Assembly (NCBI RefSeq): GCF_013267355.1
Contig: NZ_CP053985.1
Span: 1,550,001 to 1,614,000, forward strand
DNA: 64,000 bases
From: Achromobacter pestifer
GTDB taxonomy: Bacteria; Pseudomonadota; Gammaproteobacteria; Burkholderiales; Burkholderiaceae_B
Direction of reading: 5' to 3'
Positions 48,549 to 57,979 of this stretch are shown here, in pieces (the first letter of the stretch is position 1; the number at the start of each line of letters is the position of its first letter). The position numbers and the translations under genes are program-made. The notes below the pieces were generated by a model that made no database searches, was not told the DNA's origin, and worked only from the letters and a program-made list of their open reading frames with translations.

Positions 48549-48571
48549 CGGCAACGGCTGCCGGCCTCATG

Positions 48572-48608
48572 AAAAAGGGCGTTGCGCTTTTCGGCGCAAC
48601 GCCCTTTT
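48572..48608. terminator. Bidirectional rho-independent terminator
   Basis: A 15-bp stem beginning AAAAGGGCG and ending CGCCCTTTT, with a TTTTCG loop, stands between the convergent amiC and dedA-family genes. Both strands have a short T tail. Confidence 0.88.
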
Positions 48609-48649
48609 CACTGCCTGGCGCTTGTGCGGCAACTCGCAGCGCCGTCCTC

Positions 48650-49288
48650 TCACGCGCCGCGTTTGGCCTTGATCAGCTTGAACACGCCCGCCCCGATCAC
48701 CGGCACGATGGCCGCGGCCAGGCCCAGCAGCACGATGGTATTCAGGTGTTCGCGCACCAGCGGGATGTTGCCGAAGAAATAGCCCGCAGCCACCAGACTC
48801 ACCACCCACAGCAGGGCGCCCAGGATGTTGAACAGCTGAAAGCGGGACTGCGGCATATCGGCCACGCCCGCGACAAAAGGCGCGAAAGTGCGCACGACCG
48901 GAATGAAGCGCGACATCACGATGGTCTTGCCGCCGTGCTTTTCATAGAACGCGTGCGTGCGCATCAAGGCGCCTCGGTCCAGGAAGCGCAGATTCATCGA
49001 AAACACGCGCGGCCCGATATAGCGTCCGATGAAGTAGTTCAGCGTATTGCCGGAGATGGCCGCGACGATCAGCAGCCCCCCCATCAGAATCGGGTCGATA
49101 TGTCCGGTAGCGCCGAACGCGCCCGCGATGAACAGCAGCGAATCCCCCGGCAAGAACGGCAGCACGACCAGCCCCGTCTCCGCGAACACAATCAGGAACA
49201 GCACCAGGTACACCCACACGCCATATTGCGCGACCCAGACGCCGAGCGTCTTGTCGATGTGGAGCACCATATTGAAAAATTCGAGCAT
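48650..49288 (-). CDS. DedA family membrane protein
   Basis: The 212-residue product has the DedA/SNARE-associated pattern: LIVFAETGLVVLPFLPGDSLLFIAGAF near residues 35-61, SGNTLNYFIGRYIG, and RFIPVVRTFAPFVAGVADM with the conserved Arg, then a C-terminal helix pair. DedA proteins are thought to flip undecaprenyl phosphate or phospholipids and support membrane energetics. Start at 49288 gives the normal length; the frame stays open to 49339. It is divergent from mutL, 102 bases away. Confidence 0.9.
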   Translation of the reverse strand: MLEFFNMVLHIDKTLGVWVAQYGVWVYLVLFLIVFAETGLVVLPFLPGDSLLFIAGAFGATGHIDPILMGGLLIVAAISGNTLNYFIGRYIGPRVFSMNLRFLDRGALMRTHAFYEKHGGKTIVMSRFIPVVRTFAPFVAGVADMPQSRFQLFNILGALLWVVSLVAAGYFFGNIPLVREHLNTIVLLGLAAAIVPVIGAGVFKLIKAKRGA

Positions 49289-49390
49289 TGAAGCAACCCT
49301 GCCGGCGGAATGGGATATCAGTCCGCGACTATAGCCCACCCGCCCATGACGCTAAAATCATCCACATAGCCATACCTGAACGCCAGCCAC

Positions 49391-51346
49391 ATGACCGAAC
49401 GCCGCTCCATTCTTGCGCTTCCCGACCTGCTGATCAGCCAGATCGCCGCCGGCGAGGTGATCGAGCGGCCAGCGTCCGTGCTCAAGGAAATCCTTGAAAA
49501 CGCCATCGACGCGGGCGGACGCGCCATCGAAGTGCGCCTGGAAGGCGGCGGCATACGCCGCATCGCCGTGACCGATGACGGCGGCGGCATCCCACCCGAG
49601 GAGCTGCCGCTGGCGCTGGCGCGCCACGCCACCAGCAAGATCCGCTCCCTGAACGAGCTGGAGTCGGTGGCGTCCATGGGGTTCCGCGGCGAAGCCCTGG
49701 CCTCCATCGCCTCCGTGGCCCAGGTCACCATCATTTCCCGCACCCGCGACGGCGAGCACGCCTGGCAGATCGATGCCGGCAGCATGCAGGTCAGCCCCGC
49801 CTCCGGCCCACCGGGCACCACGGTGGACGTGCGCCAGCTGTTCGACGCGGTGCCGGCCCGCCGCAAGTTCCTGCGCTCCGAAGCCACCGAGTTCGGCCAT
49901 TGCGTCGACGCCATGGAGCGCATCGCGCTGGCGCATCCGCAGATCGCCTTCCGCCTGTTCCACCATGACCGCGCGCAGCGCCAATGGCTGCCCGCCGAAC
50001 CGCCGCAGCGCATTCGCGACGTGCTGGGCGCGGAATTCGCCGAGCACGGCCTGCTGCTGTCGCACTCGGTCGGCACGGTCAGCCTGGCGGGCATGATCAC
50101 GCGCCCCACCGCGGCGCGCGCCCGCGCCGACCGCCAGTATCTCTACGTGAACGGCCGTTACGTGCGCGACCGCACCGTCAGCCACGCCCTGCGCGCCGCC
50201 TACGCGGACGTGCTGCACGGCGACCGTCAGCCCGCCTACGTGCTGTTCCTGGACATCGACCCGGCCGCCGTGGACGTGAACGTGCATCCGGCCAAGCACG
50301 AGGTCCGCTTCCGCGACAGCGGCGCGGTGCATCGCTTCGTCTCGCATGCGGTCGGCCAGACGCTGGCGCAGACCGGCGGCGCGTCGGCGGTGACGCCGGC
50401 TGCGCAAGCCGATGACGCGGACGACGCGGGCTTCGAAACCGTGGCCCGCCCCGCCGCCGCCGCGGCCGGCGCTAATCCGCAGGCCGAGCCCCATGCACCC
50501 GCCACCAGCCCCCGGCCAGTGATGATGGATACGCCCCGGCCCGGCTACAGCGGCGGCAACGCATCGCCGTCCTACGGCTTGCGCCCTTCGCCCGCACCTC
50601 AGCGCCCGCATACCCAGGTCCCGTTCCGCCTGCACGCCGAACCCGCGGGCATCCCGGCCGCCGACTGGCAATCGCTCTACCGTCCGCTCGATGACGACTC
50701 GGCCGCCAAGACGGCGCCGCTGCGCGAGCCCGCTCCCGCCGCCGCCCTGCCCGCGGACGAGGAACATCCGCTGGGCATGGCGCTGGCGCAGCTGCACGGC
50801 ATCTACATCCTGGCGCAGACCCGCCGCGGCATCGTGCTGGTGGACATGCATGCCGCCCATGAACGGGTGGTCTACGAGCAGCTCAAGCAGGCCCTGGACG
50901 CGCGCAGCCTGCCGCGCCAGGACCTGCTGGTGCCCGTGGTGTTCCATGCCCAGGAAAAGGACGTGGCGCTGGTCGAGGAATACCAAGAGCAGCTGAACGA
51001 ACTCGGCTTCGAAATGCGTCCGTCCGGCCCCACCTCGATCGCCGTACGCTCCGTGCCGGCCATCCTGGCCCGCGGCGACATCGAGACGCTGGCCCGCGCC
51101 GTGCTGCGCGACCTCGGCGCCGTGGGCGTTTCGCGCCTGCTGACGGAACAGCGCAACGAACTGCTGTCCACCATGGCCTGCCACGGCTCCGTGCGCGCCA
51201 ACCGCAAGCTGACCATCGAAGAAATGAACGGGCTGCTGCGCCAGATGGAAGCCACCGAACGCGCCGACCAGTGCAATCACGGCCGTCCCACCTGGATCCA
51301 GTGGTCGGTGTCCGACCTGGACAAGCTCTTCCTGCGCGGGCAATAA
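49391..51346 (+). CDS. mutL: DNA mismatch repair protein MutL
   Basis: A 651-residue GHKL ATPase: [23 protein letters not shown], and [11 protein letters not shown] in the N-terminal 100 residues form the ATP site, and a Pro/Ala-rich linker spans about 340-450. The C-terminal dimer domain contains DMHA-x2-E-x4-E (Asp485), a variant of the DQHA endonuclease metal motif found in MutL of bacteria without MutH, so this MutL probably nicks DNA itself. A possible clamp-binding site is not obvious. miaA starts two bases after the stop, a common arrangement. Confidence 0.95.
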   Translation: MTERRSILALPDLLISQIAAGEVIERPASVLKEILENAIDAGGRAIEVRLEGGGIRRIAVTDDGGGIPPEELPLALARHATSKIRSLNELESVASMGFRGEALASIASVAQVTIISRTRDGEHAWQIDAGSMQVSPASGPPGTTVDVRQLFDAVPARRKFLRSEATEFGHCVDAMERIALAHPQIAFRLFHHDRAQRQWLPAEPPQRIRDVLGAEFAEHGLLLSHSVGTVSLAGMITRPTAARARADRQYLYVNGRYVRDRTVSHALRAAYADVLHGDRQPAYVLFLDIDPAAVDVNVHPAKHEVRFRDSGAVHRFVSHAVGQTLAQTGGASAVTPAAQADDADDAGFETVARPAAAAAGANPQAEPHAPATSPRPVMMDTPRPGYSGGNASPSYGLRPSPAPQRPHTQVPFRLHAEPAGIPAADWQSLYRPLDDDSAAKTAPLREPAPAAALPADEEHPLGMALAQLHGIYILAQTRRGIVLVDMHAAHERVVYEQLKQALDARSLPRQDLLVPVVFHAQEKDVALVEEYQEQLNELGFEMRPSGPTSIAVRSVPAILARGDIETLARAVLRDLGAVGVSRLLTEQRNELLSTMACHGSVRANRKLTIEEMNGLLRQMEATERADQCNHGRPTWIQWSVSDLDKLFLRGQ

Positions 51347-51348
51347 GC

Positions 51349-52317
51349 TTGTCGCCGTCCGCCCCCCCCAACGCGGCGCCGCCGGTCATCTGCCTGGCCG
51401 GCCCCACCGCGGCCGGCAAGAGCGCCTCCACCCTGGCGCTGGCCGAACGCTGGCCGCTGGAAATCGTCAACGTCGATTCGGCCACGATCTATCGCGGCAT
51501 GGACATCGGCACGGCCAAGCCCTCGCCCGAGGAACAGGCGCAGGTGCCGCAGCATCTGCTGGACATCCTCGATCCCAGCCAGTCGTATTCCGCCGCCGAC
51601 TTCGTGGCCGACGCGCTGCGCCTGATAGACGAGATCCGCGCGCGCGGGCGCATCCCGCTGCTGGCGGGCGGCACCATGATGTACTACAAGGCGCTGCGCG
51701 ATGGCCTGGACGATCTGCCCCAGGCCGATCCGGCGCTGCGCGCCGAGCTGGAAGCGCGCGCCGCCATCCAGGGCTGGCCCGCGCTGCACGCCGAGCTGGC
51801 GCAACGGGATCCCGTCACCGCCGCTCGCCTGGCGCCCAACGACAGTCAACGCATCCAGCGCGCGCTGGAGATCTGCATGCTGTCCGGCCAGCCCATGTCC
51901 GCCCTGCTGCTGCGCGGCCAGCGGCCGCGCGACGACACGGGCAATCAGTACCTCACCATCAGCCTGGAGCCCTCCGACCGCGCCGCCCTGCATGCCCGCA
52001 TCGAGCAGCGCTTCGACGCCATGCTGGCCAAAGGGCTGCTCGACGAGGTCCGCACTCTGCGCGCCCGGGGCGACCTGCACACCGGCCTGCCCTCTGTCCG
52101 TTGCGTGGGCTACCGGCAGATGTGGGCGCACCTGGACGGCGAGGTCGACCTGGCCACCGCCCGCGAACAGGGCATCGCCGCCACCCGCCAGCTGGCCAAG
52201 CGCCAGATCACCTGGCTGCGCGCGCAGCCCGAACGCGTCATCGTGGACTGCCTGGCCGCGGATGCCGTGGCGCAGACCATAGACGCGATGGCCGTCGCCC
52301 TGGCGGGACGCGCCTAA
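51349..52317 (+). CDS. miaA: tRNA dimethylallyltransferase
   Basis: A 322-residue prenyltransferase with P-loop [16 protein letters not shown] near residues 18-33, [36 protein letters not shown] and [11 protein letters not shown]. It adds dimethylallyl to A37 of tRNAs reading UNN codons. The start is probably TTG at 51349, two bases after the mutL stop; no ATG exists between there and the P-loop, and the earlier ATG at 51271 would overlap mutL by 76 bases. Size at the TTG (322) is close to the family norm. A terminator follows. Confidence 0.92.
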   Translation: MSPSAPPNAAPPVICLAGPTAAGKSASTLALAERWPLEIVNVDSATIYRGMDIGTAKPSPEEQAQVPQHLLDILDPSQSYSAADFVADALRLIDEIRARGRIPLLAGGTMMYYKALRDGLDDLPQADPALRAELEARAAIQGWPALHAELAQRDPVTAARLAPNDSQRIQRALEICMLSGQPMSALLLRGQRPRDDTGNQYLTISLEPSDRAALHARIEQRFDAMLAKGLLDEVRTLRARGDLHTGLPSVRCVGYRQMWAHLDGEVDLATAREQGIAATRQLAKRQITWLRAQPERVIVDCLAADAVAQTIDAMAVALAGRA

Positions 52318-52332
52318 CCAGGCGCCGGGCAC

Positions 52333-52360
52333 AAAAAAACCGCGCCGTGGCGCGGTTTTT
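52333..52360. terminator. Bidirectional rho-independent terminator
   Basis: AAAAACCGCGCC-GT-GGCGCGGTTTTT lies between the convergent miaA and purM genes, 15 bases after the miaA stop and 18 bases from the purM stop. Confidence 0.9.
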
Positions 52361-52378
52361 CGTTGTGGACAGCCGGGC

Positions 52379-53428
52379 TTACACCACGAAGGTCTGCGCC
52401 ATGCCTTCCTTCTGCTCGACGATTTCGCCCAGCGTGCTGACGGTCTCGCCCTGCTCGCGCAGCGTGGCGGCGATGGCTTCGGCCTGCGCCGGATCCACCA
52501 CCAGCACCATGCCGATGCCGCAGTTGAAGACGCGGTACATCTCGGTGTCTTCGACCTGGCCTTGCTGTTGCAGCCACTGGAACAGCTTGGGCATTTCCCA
52601 GTTGGCGCGGTGCAGTTGGGCCGACAGGCCGGGCTGCAGGATGCGCGGCACGTTGTCCAGCAGGCCGCCGCCCGTGATGTGGGCCAGGCCCTTGATGCTG
52701 GCGCCGTGCTTGGCCAGCGCGGCCAGCACCTGCTTCACATAGATGCGCGTCGGCGCCATGACCACGTCGACCAGCGGCTGGCCGTGGAAATCGTCGTCGG
52801 GCTTGGCATTGGCGCGTTCAAGGATCTTGCGCAGCAGCGAATAGCCGTTGGAGTGCGCGCCGCTGGAAGCCAGGCCCAGCACCACGTCGCCGGTCTTGAT
52901 CGACTGGCCGGTGATGATGGCGGACTTTTCCACCGCGCCCACCGCGAAACCGGCCAGGTCGTACTCGCCGTCCGGGTACATGCCCGGCATTTCCGCGGTT
53001 TCACCGCCGATCAGCGCGCAACCCGACAGCTCGCAGCCCTTGGCGATGCCGCCCACCACGGCCGCCGCCGTATCCACCGACAGCTTGCCGCAGCCGAAAT
53101 AATCCAGGAAAAACAGCGGTTCCGCGCCCTGCACCAGGATGTCGTTGACGCTCATGGCGACCAGGTCGATACCCACGGTGTCATGGCGGTTCCAGTCGAA
53201 CGCCAGGCGCAGCTTGGTGCCCACGCCGTCGGTGCCCGAGACCAGCACGGGTTCCTTGTACGACTTCGGCACTTCGAACAGGCCGCCAAAGCCGCCGATA
53301 CCGGCCAGCACCCCGGGGCGCATGGTGCGCGCCGCAAGCGGTTTGATACGGTCGACCAGGGCGTCGCCTGCGTCGATGTCGACACCGGCATCGCGGTAGG
53401 TCAGAGGGGCGGTAGGTTGATTCGTCAT
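52379..53428 (-). CDS. purM: Phosphoribosylformylglycinamidine cyclo-ligase (AIR synthetase)
   Basis: A 349-residue ATP-dependent enzyme making AIR from FGAM in purine synthesis. It has [20 protein letters not shown] at the start, [52 protein letters not shown] and [15 protein letters not shown]. Length matches E. coli PurM (345). Its minus-strand upstream region has TAAAAT at 53483-53488, a possible -10. It is divergent from hda, a linkage common in Burkholderiales. Confidence 0.96.
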   Translation of the reverse strand: MTNQPTAPLTYRDAGVDIDAGDALVDRIKPLAARTMRPGVLAGIGGFGGLFEVPKSYKEPVLVSGTDGVGTKLRLAFDWNRHDTVGIDLVAMSVNDILVQGAEPLFFLDYFGCGKLSVDTAAAVVGGIAKGCELSGCALIGGETAEMPGMYPDGEYDLAGFAVGAVEKSAIITGQSIKTGDVVLGLASSGAHSNGYSLLRKILERANAKPDDDFHGQPLVDVVMAPTRIYVKQVLAALAKHGASIKGLAHITGGGLLDNVPRILQPGLSAQLHRANWEMPKLFQWLQQQGQVEDTEMYRVFNCGIGMVLVVDPAQAEAIAATLREQGETVSTLGEIVEQKEGMAQTFVV

Positions 53429-53795
53429 GAGAAATGCCGTGGGGTATGTAACAATTGCTGGGATTTTGGTGGAACGCCCTGCATTTTACGATGTTGCGGG
53501 CGCAAGCAGGGATCCTCCCCGCCACGGCGCCGCGAAAGCGGTTCGGACAGGGACGGACCCGGTGCGCCGGGCCAGGGCGCGGCAAAGAGGGCCGGATCGG
53601 TGCAAACCCAAGCCAATTCAGGGCCTTGCACGCGACACCTTGGCCCCAGGTGGTTTAAAGTGTAGGGTTGGCCGGTATTGATTTTGCCAGTTTCTGGCGA
53701 CCAAAACCCGGGCAGGCCAGTTTTGACCGGCCGCATTGATCCATAGCTGTATTGACCTGTACTACCCGCCTCGTTTCGGCACCCTGTAAGCTCCC
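53429..53795. other. 367-base intergenic region between purM and hda
   Basis: No gene is supported here. It holds the divergent purM and hda promoters. On the plus strand TTGGCC (53640-53645) and TAGGGT (53663-53668) are spaced by 17 bases and TTTAAA lies between them, a moderate sigma-70 candidate for hda, 130 bases from its ATG. No strong hairpin or repeat is evident. Confidence 0.6.
53640..53668 (+). promoter_or_regulatory. Candidate sigma-70 promoter for hda
   Basis: TTGGCC, a 17-base spacer and TAGGGT. Four of six positions fit the -35 consensus and three or four the -10. The spacing is optimal, but the matches are only moderate. Confidence 0.3.
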
Positions 53796-54497
53796 ATGAA
53801 CCGCCAGCTGCTGCTCGACGTTCTCCCCGCGCCAGCGCCATCGCTGAACAACTATATCGCCGGCCCCAACGGGGAAGCGCTGGCGGCCGTGCGTGCGCTG
53901 CTTCCGGGCCGCGCCCTGTACATCTGGGGCGCCGCCGGCTGCGGCCGCAGCCATCTGCTGCGCGCGCTGACCGCCCGCCCCGACGCCGTCTACATCGACG
54001 CCTCCAATGGCGAGAACATGCTGCGCCGCCTGGCCGAAGCCGATTCCAAGTCGCCCATGCCCAAGTTCGTGGCGGTCGACGACGTTCACCGCATGAACGA
54101 CAGCCGCCAGGCCGCCCTGTTCGCGCTCTACAACCGCTGGCGCGAATCCGCCGCCACCGGGCGCGCCTTCGCGCTGGCGCTGGCCGGCGACCGCGCGCCG
54201 CTGTCGATGCCGCTGCGCGAGGACCTGCGCACGCGCCTGGGCTGGGACCTGGTGTTCCGCCTGGACCCGCTCTCCGACGCCGACAAGCTGGCCGCTTTGT
54301 CGGCCCAGGCGGCCGAGCGCGGCATGCACCTGGCGCCCGAAATCATCAACTGGATGCTCACGCACCACGAGCGCGATATCCGCAAGCTGGCGGAACTGAT
54401 CGACGCGCTGGACCGTTATTCCCTGGCCACTGGCCGTCCCATCACCCTGCCTCTGTTGCGGGCCATGCTCGCAGACCCTGATTCACAACGCACATGA
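53796..54497 (+). CDS. hda: DnaA regulatory inactivator Hda
   Basis: A 233-residue AAA+ protein without the DnaA DNA-binding domain. The N terminus MNRQLLLDVLPAP holds a beta-clamp binding peptide (QLLLDV); the P-loop reads GAAGCGRSHLL with Arg in the Lys position, as in E. coli Hda; Walker B is FVAVDDVHRM, followed by a C-terminal lid helix (HHERDIRKLAELIDALD). With the clamp it triggers DnaA-ATP hydrolysis and prevents over-initiation. It is coupled to the HAD phosphatase by an ATGA overlap. Confidence 0.92.
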   Translation: MNRQLLLDVLPAPAPSLNNYIAGPNGEALAAVRALLPGRALYIWGAAGCGRSHLLRALTARPDAVYIDASNGENMLRRLAEADSKSPMPKFVAVDDVHRMNDSRQAALFALYNRWRESAATGRAFALALAGDRAPLSMPLREDLRTRLGWDLVFRLDPLSDADKLAALSAQAAERGMHLAPEIINWMLTHHERDIRKLAELIDALDRYSLATGRPITLPLLRAMLADPDSQRT

Positions 54498-55192
54498 CCT
54501 CCCGACGTCTCGCCCTGTTCGACCTGGATCACACCCTGTTGCCGCTGGATAGCGACTACCAATGGGCCGACTATCTGGCGCGCACCGGCCGCGCCGGGGA
54601 TCCCGCCGAAGCCCGCCGCCAGAACGACGATCTGATGGATCGCTACAACCGCGGCGAACTCACCGCCGAGCAAGCCGCCGAGTTCATGCTCGGCCTGCTG
54701 GCCGCGCACACGCCCTACGACCTGGCGGCCTGGCACGAGGACTTCATGGAAGAAGTGATCCGCCCGTCCATGACGCCCGCCGCGCGCGACCTGGTGCAAT
54801 CGCACCTGGAAGCCGGCGACCTGTGCGCGGTGGTCACGGCCACCAACAGCTTCGTCACCGCCCCCATCGCGCGCGCCTTCGGCGTGCCCCACCTCGTGGC
54901 CACCGACGCGGAATACCTGCGCGGCCGCTACACCGGCCGCATCCTGGGCACGCCCAGCTTCAAGGAAGGCAAGGTGGTGCGTGTCAACGATTGGCTGGCC
55001 GGCATGGGATTGGGGCTTGCGGATTTCTCGGAATCGTTTTTCTATAGCGATTCGGTCAACGATGTGCCCCTGCTCGAGAAAGTGACCCGCCCGATCGCAG
55101 CCAACCCCAGCCCCACCCTGCGCGGCATCGCCCAGGAACGCGGCTGGCAAGTGATCGACTTGTTCGACCACATGGAAGATTCGAAGTCCTAA
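54494..55192 (+). CDS. HAD-IB family phosphatase (SerB-like)
   Basis: A 232-residue HAD hydrolase of subfamily IB. Motif I is LALFDLDHTLLPLDSD (nucleophile Asp9 or so), motif II is VVTATNSF, motif III Lys is in SFKEGKVV, and motif IV is FYSDSVNDVPLL. Relatives include phosphoserine phosphatase and histidinol or glycerol phosphate phosphatases; the pcnB-linked gene in Burkholderiales is usually annotated only as HAD-IB. It sits between hda (4-base overlap) and pcnB (no gap), all in one operon. The substrate is open. Confidence 0.88.
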   Translation: MTSRRLALFDLDHTLLPLDSDYQWADYLARTGRAGDPAEARRQNDDLMDRYNRGELTAEQAAEFMLGLLAAHTPYDLAAWHEDFMEEVIRPSMTPAARDLVQSHLEAGDLCAVVTATNSFVTAPIARAFGVPHLVATDAEYLRGRYTGRILGTPSFKEGKVVRVNDWLAGMGLGLADFSESFFYSDSVNDVPLLEKVTRPIAANPSPTLRGIAQERGWQVIDLFDHMEDSKS

Positions 55193-56554
55193 ATGATCAC
55201 TGAAACCATAAAAAAATTCGTCGGCCGACTGTTCGCGCCGGCACCCCGGGGGCCGTTGCGCATCGCGCGCGACAAGCACGGCATCGACCGCCGCAACGTA
55301 TCGCGCCACGCGATCAAGGTCTGCGAGGTGTTGCGCCAGCATGGCTATGACGCCTACATCGTCGGCGGCGCCGTGCGCGACCTGATCGTGGGCCTGGAGC
55401 CCAAGGACTTCGACGTGGCCACCAACGCCACGCCCGAACAGATCCGTCCGCTGTTCCGCCGCGCCCGCATCATCGGCCGCCGCTTCCAGCTGGTGCACGT
55501 GGTCTTCGGCCAGGAAATCATCGAAACCTCCACCTTCCGCGCCCCCGCCTCGGAAGACCAGGAGACCGACGAACACGGCCGCATCCTGCGCGACAACGTG
55601 TTCGGCTCGCACGAAGAAGACGCGGCGCGCCGCGACTTCACCATGAATGCGCTCTATTACGACCCGCACAACGAGGAAGTCATCGACTTCCACAACGGCG
55701 TGGCCGACCTGAAAAAGCGCCAGGTCCGCATCATCGGCGACCCGGCCAAGCGCTACCGCGAAGATCCGGTGCGCATGCTGCGCGCCGTGCGCTTCGCCGC
55801 CAAGCTCAACGGCACCATAGACCCGGCCACGCGCCAGCCCATCAGCACCATGGCCGAGCTCATCGAAAACGTGCCGGCCTCGCGCCTGTTCGATGAAATG
55901 CTCAAGCTGCTGACCTGCGGCCATGCCATGGACTGCCTGCGCCAGCTGCGCGCCGACGGCCTGCACAAGGGCCTGCTGCCCCTGCTGGACGTGGTGCTGG
56001 AACAGCCCGGCGGCGAGCATTTCGTGGAACTGGCGCTGGAACGCACCGATGCGCGCGTGCGCTCGGGCAAGACCATCAGCCCCAGCTTCCTGTTCGCCGC
56101 ACTGCTGTGGCAGCAGGTGGAAGCGCGCTGGAAGCAACTGCGCGCCCAGGGCGAACACACCATCCCCGCGCTGTCGCAGGCCGCCGACTCGGTGCTGGAC
56201 GAACAAACCGAAAAGCTCGCCATCCAGCGCCGCTTCTCGTCGGACATGCGCGAGATCTGGTTCATGCAGCCGCGCTTCGAGCGCCGCATGGGCAAGACCA
56301 TCTACCGCATGATCGAACAGCCGCGCTTCCGCGCCGCCTGCGACTTCCTGCAGCTGCGCGCCGCCGCCGGCGAGTTCGACAGCGTGCTGGCGCAATGGTG
56401 GATGGACCTGGCCAACGCCGACGACGTCAGCCGCGGCGAGATGATCGAAGAGGTGGCCCGCCAGCCGCGCGAGGCCGGCGACGCGCCCGCCGCCCCGCGC
56501 AAGCGCCGCCGCCCGCGCCGTTCGCCCTCGCGCGGCACGCCCAGCGCCGACTAA
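55193..56554 (+). CDS. pcnB: Poly(A) polymerase I
   Basis: A 453-residue nucleotidyltransferase that adds 3' poly(A) tails and so promotes RNA decay and controls plasmid copy. The catalytic head has YIVGGAVRDLIVGLEPKDFDVATNATPEQIRPLF (residues about 55-88), with the DFD metal pair, then RRDFTMNALYYDP and GDPAKRYREDPVRMLRAVRFAAKL. The C terminus ends in a very basic Arg/Lys tail (KRRRPRRSPSRG) as in other PcnB proteins. It starts directly after the HAD stop, and folK follows after three bases. Confidence 0.94.
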   Translation: MITETIKKFVGRLFAPAPRGPLRIARDKHGIDRRNVSRHAIKVCEVLRQHGYDAYIVGGAVRDLIVGLEPKDFDVATNATPEQIRPLFRRARIIGRRFQLVHVVFGQEIIETSTFRAPASEDQETDEHGRILRDNVFGSHEEDAARRDFTMNALYYDPHNEEVIDFHNGVADLKKRQVRIIGDPAKRYREDPVRMLRAVRFAAKLNGTIDPATRQPISTMAELIENVPASRLFDEMLKLLTCGHAMDCLRQLRADGLHKGLLPLLDVVLEQPGGEHFVELALERTDARVRSGKTISPSFLFAALLWQQVEARWKQLRAQGEHTIPALSQAADSVLDEQTEKLAIQRRFSSDMREIWFMQPRFERRMGKTIYRMIEQPRFRAACDFLQLRAAAGEFDSVLAQWWMDLANADDVSRGEMIEEVARQPREAGDAPAAPRKRRRPRRSPSRGTPSAD

Positions 56555-56557
56555 GCC

Positions 56558-57046
56558 ATGCTTCCCTCTCCCGTGCGCGCCTACATCGGCCTGGGCGCCA
56601 ATCTGGGCGACGGCGCAGCCACGCTGCGCCGTGTTCTGGCGGAACTGCGGGGAATCGATGGCATCGTGGCGGTAACGGCCTCGCCGTTCTACCGCAGTGC
56701 GCCGGTGGAAGCCGCCGGCCCGGACTTCGTCAACGCGGTGGCGGCGCTGGACACGCAGCTCGCCCCGCTGGCCCTGCTGGATGCGCTGCAGGCGCTGGAA
56801 AACCTGCATGGCCGCGAACGTCCCTACAAGAACGCGCCGCGCACACTGGACCTGGACATGCTGCTGTACGGCGACACCGTGCTGGACCATGAGCGGCTGG
56901 CGCTGCCCCACCCCCGCATGCACCTGCGCGCCTTCGTGCTGCTGCCCCTGCGCGACCTGGCTCCCGCCCTGACGCTGCAAGGCAAGCCCATCGGCGACTG
57001 GATAGCCGCGATCCACGGCCAGCCGATAGCGCGCATCGCCAGCTAG
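56558..57046 (+). CDS. folK: 2-amino-4-hydroxy-6-hydroxymethyldihydropteridine pyrophosphokinase
   Basis: A 162-residue HPPK, which transfers pyrophosphate from ATP to 6-hydroxymethyl-dihydropterin in folate synthesis. It has AYIGLGANLGDG at the start, SPFYRSAPVE, NAVAALDT and the signature RPYKNAPRTLDLDMLLYG. Length matches E. coli FolK (159). It ends the hda-HAD-pcnB-folK operon; the pcnB-folK pairing is widespread. It is convergent with the kinase gene four bases away, without a terminator between them. Confidence 0.95.
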   Translation: MLPSPVRAYIGLGANLGDGAATLRRVLAELRGIDGIVAVTASPFYRSAPVEAAGPDFVNAVAALDTQLAPLALLDALQALENLHGRERPYKNAPRTLDLDMLLYGDTVLDHERLALPHPRMHLRAFVLLPLRDLAPALTLQGKPIGDWIAAIHGQPIARIAS

Positions 57047-57050
57047 GCGC

Positions 57051-57947
57051 TCACTCCTTGGGCGCGTAGGCCATCATCGCGCGCTCCACGTCCTCGACCT
57101 GCGGCAGGCCCGCTTCATTGCCCAGATGCTGGATCTTGTGCGCCGAAGCCGCGCGCGCGAACGTGAAATGTTCCACCCAAGGCAGGTCCGGACGATTCAG
57201 ATAGGACCAGACGTAGGCGCCATGGAACACGTCCCCGGCGCCCGAGGTATCGACGATGCGGGACGCCGGCACATCCAACGAAGGCAGGACATCCACCGTT
57301 CCCGACTCGTCGTACCAGAGCATGCCGCGCTCGCCCATGGTGACCGCGCCGATGCGGCAGCCGCGCGCCTTCAGCAATTCCAGCAGGCTCTCCGGAGCCA
57401 GCCCCAGCTGCTCGCACATGCGCTCCGCGCAGACCGCCACGTCGATGTGGCGCAGCAGCTCATCAGTGTTCTCGCGCACGCCGCCGCCGTCCAGCGAAGT
57501 CAGCACGCCCGCCTGCCGGCAGGCCTGCGCGTAATGCAGGGCGGCGTCGGGTTGATGGCCGTCCAGGTGCAGGGCGCGGTAGCCGCCGATGTCCAGCCGC
57601 GGAAAGTCGTTCAGGTAGTCCACGTCGCGCGCACGTACGATGGCGCGCTTGCCGTGATTGGGCATGATGAAGGACAGGGACGAACGGCCCACCTTGCGCG
57701 CATGCAGGGACACCCCGTGCGCCGCCGCCATGTCCGTGTACATATGGCCCAGCCAGTCCGATGCCAGCGAGCAGATCAGGTCTGGCGGCGTGCCCAGCCG
57801 CGCGCAGGCGAACGCGGCTGTCACCGCATTGCCGCCGAAGGACACGGCGTAGTCGCGCGCCACGCTTTTCTCATCGCCCGTGGGCCACTCGTCCGCCAGC
57901 ACGGTGACGTCGATATAGGTGTGTCCAATGAAGAGCGCTTCGCCCAT
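57051..57947 (-). CDS. PfkB/ribokinase family sugar kinase
   Basis: A 298-residue ribokinase-fold protein: FIGHTYIDVTVLADEWPTGDEK at the start, SFGGNAVTAAFACARLG as signature 1 near residues 36-52, and RIVDTSGAGDVFHGAYVWS as signature 2 with the catalytic Asp in GAGD. Substrate is unknown. It follows the citramalyl-CoA lyase-like gene by 32 bases on the same strand and may be the last gene of that operon, although a sugar kinase has no clear place in C5-dicarboxylate degradation. Confidence 0.82.
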   Translation of the reverse strand: MGEALFIGHTYIDVTVLADEWPTGDEKSVARDYAVSFGGNAVTAAFACARLGTPPDLICSLASDWLGHMYTDMAAAHGVSLHARKVGRSSLSFIMPNHGKRAIVRARDVDYLNDFPRLDIGGYRALHLDGHQPDAALHYAQACRQAGVLTSLDGGGVRENTDELLRHIDVAVCAERMCEQLGLAPESLLELLKARGCRIGAVTMGERGMLWYDESGTVDVLPSLDVPASRIVDTSGAGDVFHGAYVWSYLNRPDLPWVEHFTFARAASAHKIQHLGNEAGLPQVEDVERAMMAYAPKE

Positions 57948-57979
57948 AGACCTGCCGGAAAGTAGTGAACGGAACCGGC

